A stretch of DNA of 64,000 nucleotides from CAYWWM01 sp965198025 (lineage in GTDB: Bacteria > Acidobacteriota > Terriglobia > 2-12-FULL-54-10), in the NCBI GenBank assembly GCA_965198025.1, contig OZ240237.1:930001-994000 (forward strand), given 5' to 3'. The notes below the pieces were generated by a model that saw only the letters and a program-made list of their open reading frames with translations, had not been told where the DNA came from and searched no databases. Below, piece after piece: positions 63,102-64,000 of the stretch. The stretch's first letter is position 1. The number at the start of each line of letters is the position of its first letter. A program made the position numbers and the translations under genes.

Positions 63102-64000
63102 TTAGCTGGTGATTATGCGAACGATATCCCGCTGAATCGCACCGGTCACGCGAGCCTCCCTCTTGCCCACGTAGACATTCACTTCACTCCGGACTCCAAA
63201 CTCCGGAAGGTAAATCCCCGGCTCTATCGAAAAGGCCGTGCGCGGGAGGATGGCCCGTTCTTCATGGGTTTCCAAGTCGTCGATGTTAGCGCCGTTTCCG
63301 TGAACGGTTTCTCCAATCGAATGGCCCGTGCGATGCACAAAATAGTCTCCGTATCCGTGCTGTGCAATCAGATCGCGCGCCGCTCGGTCGATCTCCCAAC
63401 CTCGGATGGTCTTTCCCTCCCGGACCGCCTCCTGAACCCGCGCCACCGCCCGGTCGCGTGCCGCCGTCACGATTCCGAACACGCGAAGAATCTCTTCCGG
63501 CGGGCTCTCTCCCAGAAATCCCACCCACGTCACGTCATAGTAGACGGACCCGGGCTGGCGCAGTTTGGCCCATACATCGAGCAGAACGAAGTCTCCGCTT
63601 CGAATCGGCGCCGCCCGATCGCGCTGGGTCTCGTAATGCGCGTTTCCGGAATTCTGATTGGTCGCCACCAGCGGCAGCTCGTCGCTCACCAGATTCTCTT
63701 TCTCGAACTGCTCCAGCAAAAACTGTTGCACAGCGTACTCGTTTGTAACGCCAGCCTGGCTGACGCGGCGGCCAATTTCCTGGAACGTCCGCGCGATGAT
63801 CCCATCGATCCGCCGTCCGGCCTCCAGATGAGCCGCCAGCGCCTCCTCGGTCCACGGAACCTCGAATTGCTGCACCAGATCCGCTGAGCTGACCACGTAG
63901 TTCCCAAAACTGCGGATCAGCTCCACGGTTCCCGCATCCGCCCGCGAGATGTAAGGAATCTGGTTGTCGGGGGAATACTGCATGGCAATCGTGGGGAACG
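63102..64000 (-). CDS. M24-family metallopeptidase (Xaa-Pro aminopeptidase-like), 5' end outside window
   Basis: The frame stays open to the right edge, so the N-terminus is missing; 293 residues are seen from the first internal Met. The pita-bread fold metal ligands are visible: SGDFVLLDVWAK and YYDVTWVGF (Asp pair), HRTGHSIGETVHG (His), FSIEPGIYLPEFGV (Glu) and RSEVNVYV (last Glu in SEVN). These suit cleavage of Xaa-Pro or similar N-terminal bonds with two metal ions. No signal sequence can be judged. Confidence 0.85.
   Translation of the reverse strand, partial: FPTIAMQYSPDNQIPYISRADAGTVELIRSFGNYVVSSADLVQQFEVPWTEEALAAHLEAGRRIDGIIARTFQEIGRRVSQAGVTNEYAVQQFLLEQFEKENLVSDELPLVATNQNSGNAHYETQRDRAAPIRSGDFVLLDVWAKLRQPGSVYYDVTWVGFLGESPPEEILRVFGIVTAARDRAVARVQEAVREGKTIRGWEIDRAARDLIAQHGYGDYFVHRTGHSIGETVHGNGANIDDLETHEERAILPRTAFSIEPGIYLPEFGVRSEVNVYVGKREARVTGAIQRDIVRIITS

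Overview
The window looks like a GC-rich chromosomal segment of an Acidobacteriota bacterium, probably a metagenome-derived or environmental genome. Pointers are two large Oar-type TonB-dependent receptors, a DUF5916/CBM9-like outer-membrane protein, a ChaN-PDZ protein, an RNase E/G interrupted by a long acidic insert, and dispersed intergenic hairpin repeats. No rRNA is present, so the phylum call is inference.

Layout. 1-5 kb is a decayed integration region: a TonB receptor broken by frameshifts, the 3' half of a tRNA-Asp (an att-type scar), a truncated tyrosine integrase, IS6 and IS1380 transposase remnants. 5-9.3 kb holds an SMP-30-like lactonase, glutamate dehydrogenase, an IS5-family element that uses a -1 frameshift, and the C-terminal stump of a large ATPase-type gene. 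9.3-27 kb carries mostly secreted or envelope functions (ChaN-PDZ, asparaginase, DinB, TPR protein, DUF5916, SoxC/SoxD-like pair, SSS symporter, TonB receptor), interrupted by REP-like and MITE-like repeats and a RAYT remnant. 27-32 kb has tRNA-Gln, chorismate mutase, prephenate dehydrogenase, a GlpC/HdrD-like iron-sulfur protein, a cupin and a broken terC.

32.2-43.3 kb is the most interesting block: two convergent operons. The + operon is OsmC-like, PaaA-like diiron protein, TetR, UbiD. The - operon is CaiB/BaiF CoA-transferase, MatB-like ligase, FadR/GntR regulator, UbiX, archaeal-type CTP-dependent riboflavin kinase (DUF120), benzoate-CoA-ligase-like enzyme, MetE-core zinc protein. UbiX makes prenyl-FMN for UbiD, and the riboflavin kinase would supply its FMN. 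Together they read as a CoA-dependent aromatic (or aromatic dicarboxylic) acid pathway with its own flavin supply.

43.5-47.6 kb is the conserved translation block rplM-rpsI-rpsB-tsf-pyrH-frr, in which rpsI appears to start at ATT behind a perfect Shine-Dalgarno sequence. 47.6-55.4 kb has another TonB receptor, a permease truncated next to a repeat element, an APC permease and a divergent NRAMP-like transporter. 55.6-64 kb encodes mreD-mrdA-rodA (cell elongation), RNase E/G, two small membrane proteins and an M24 peptidase that runs off the right edge.
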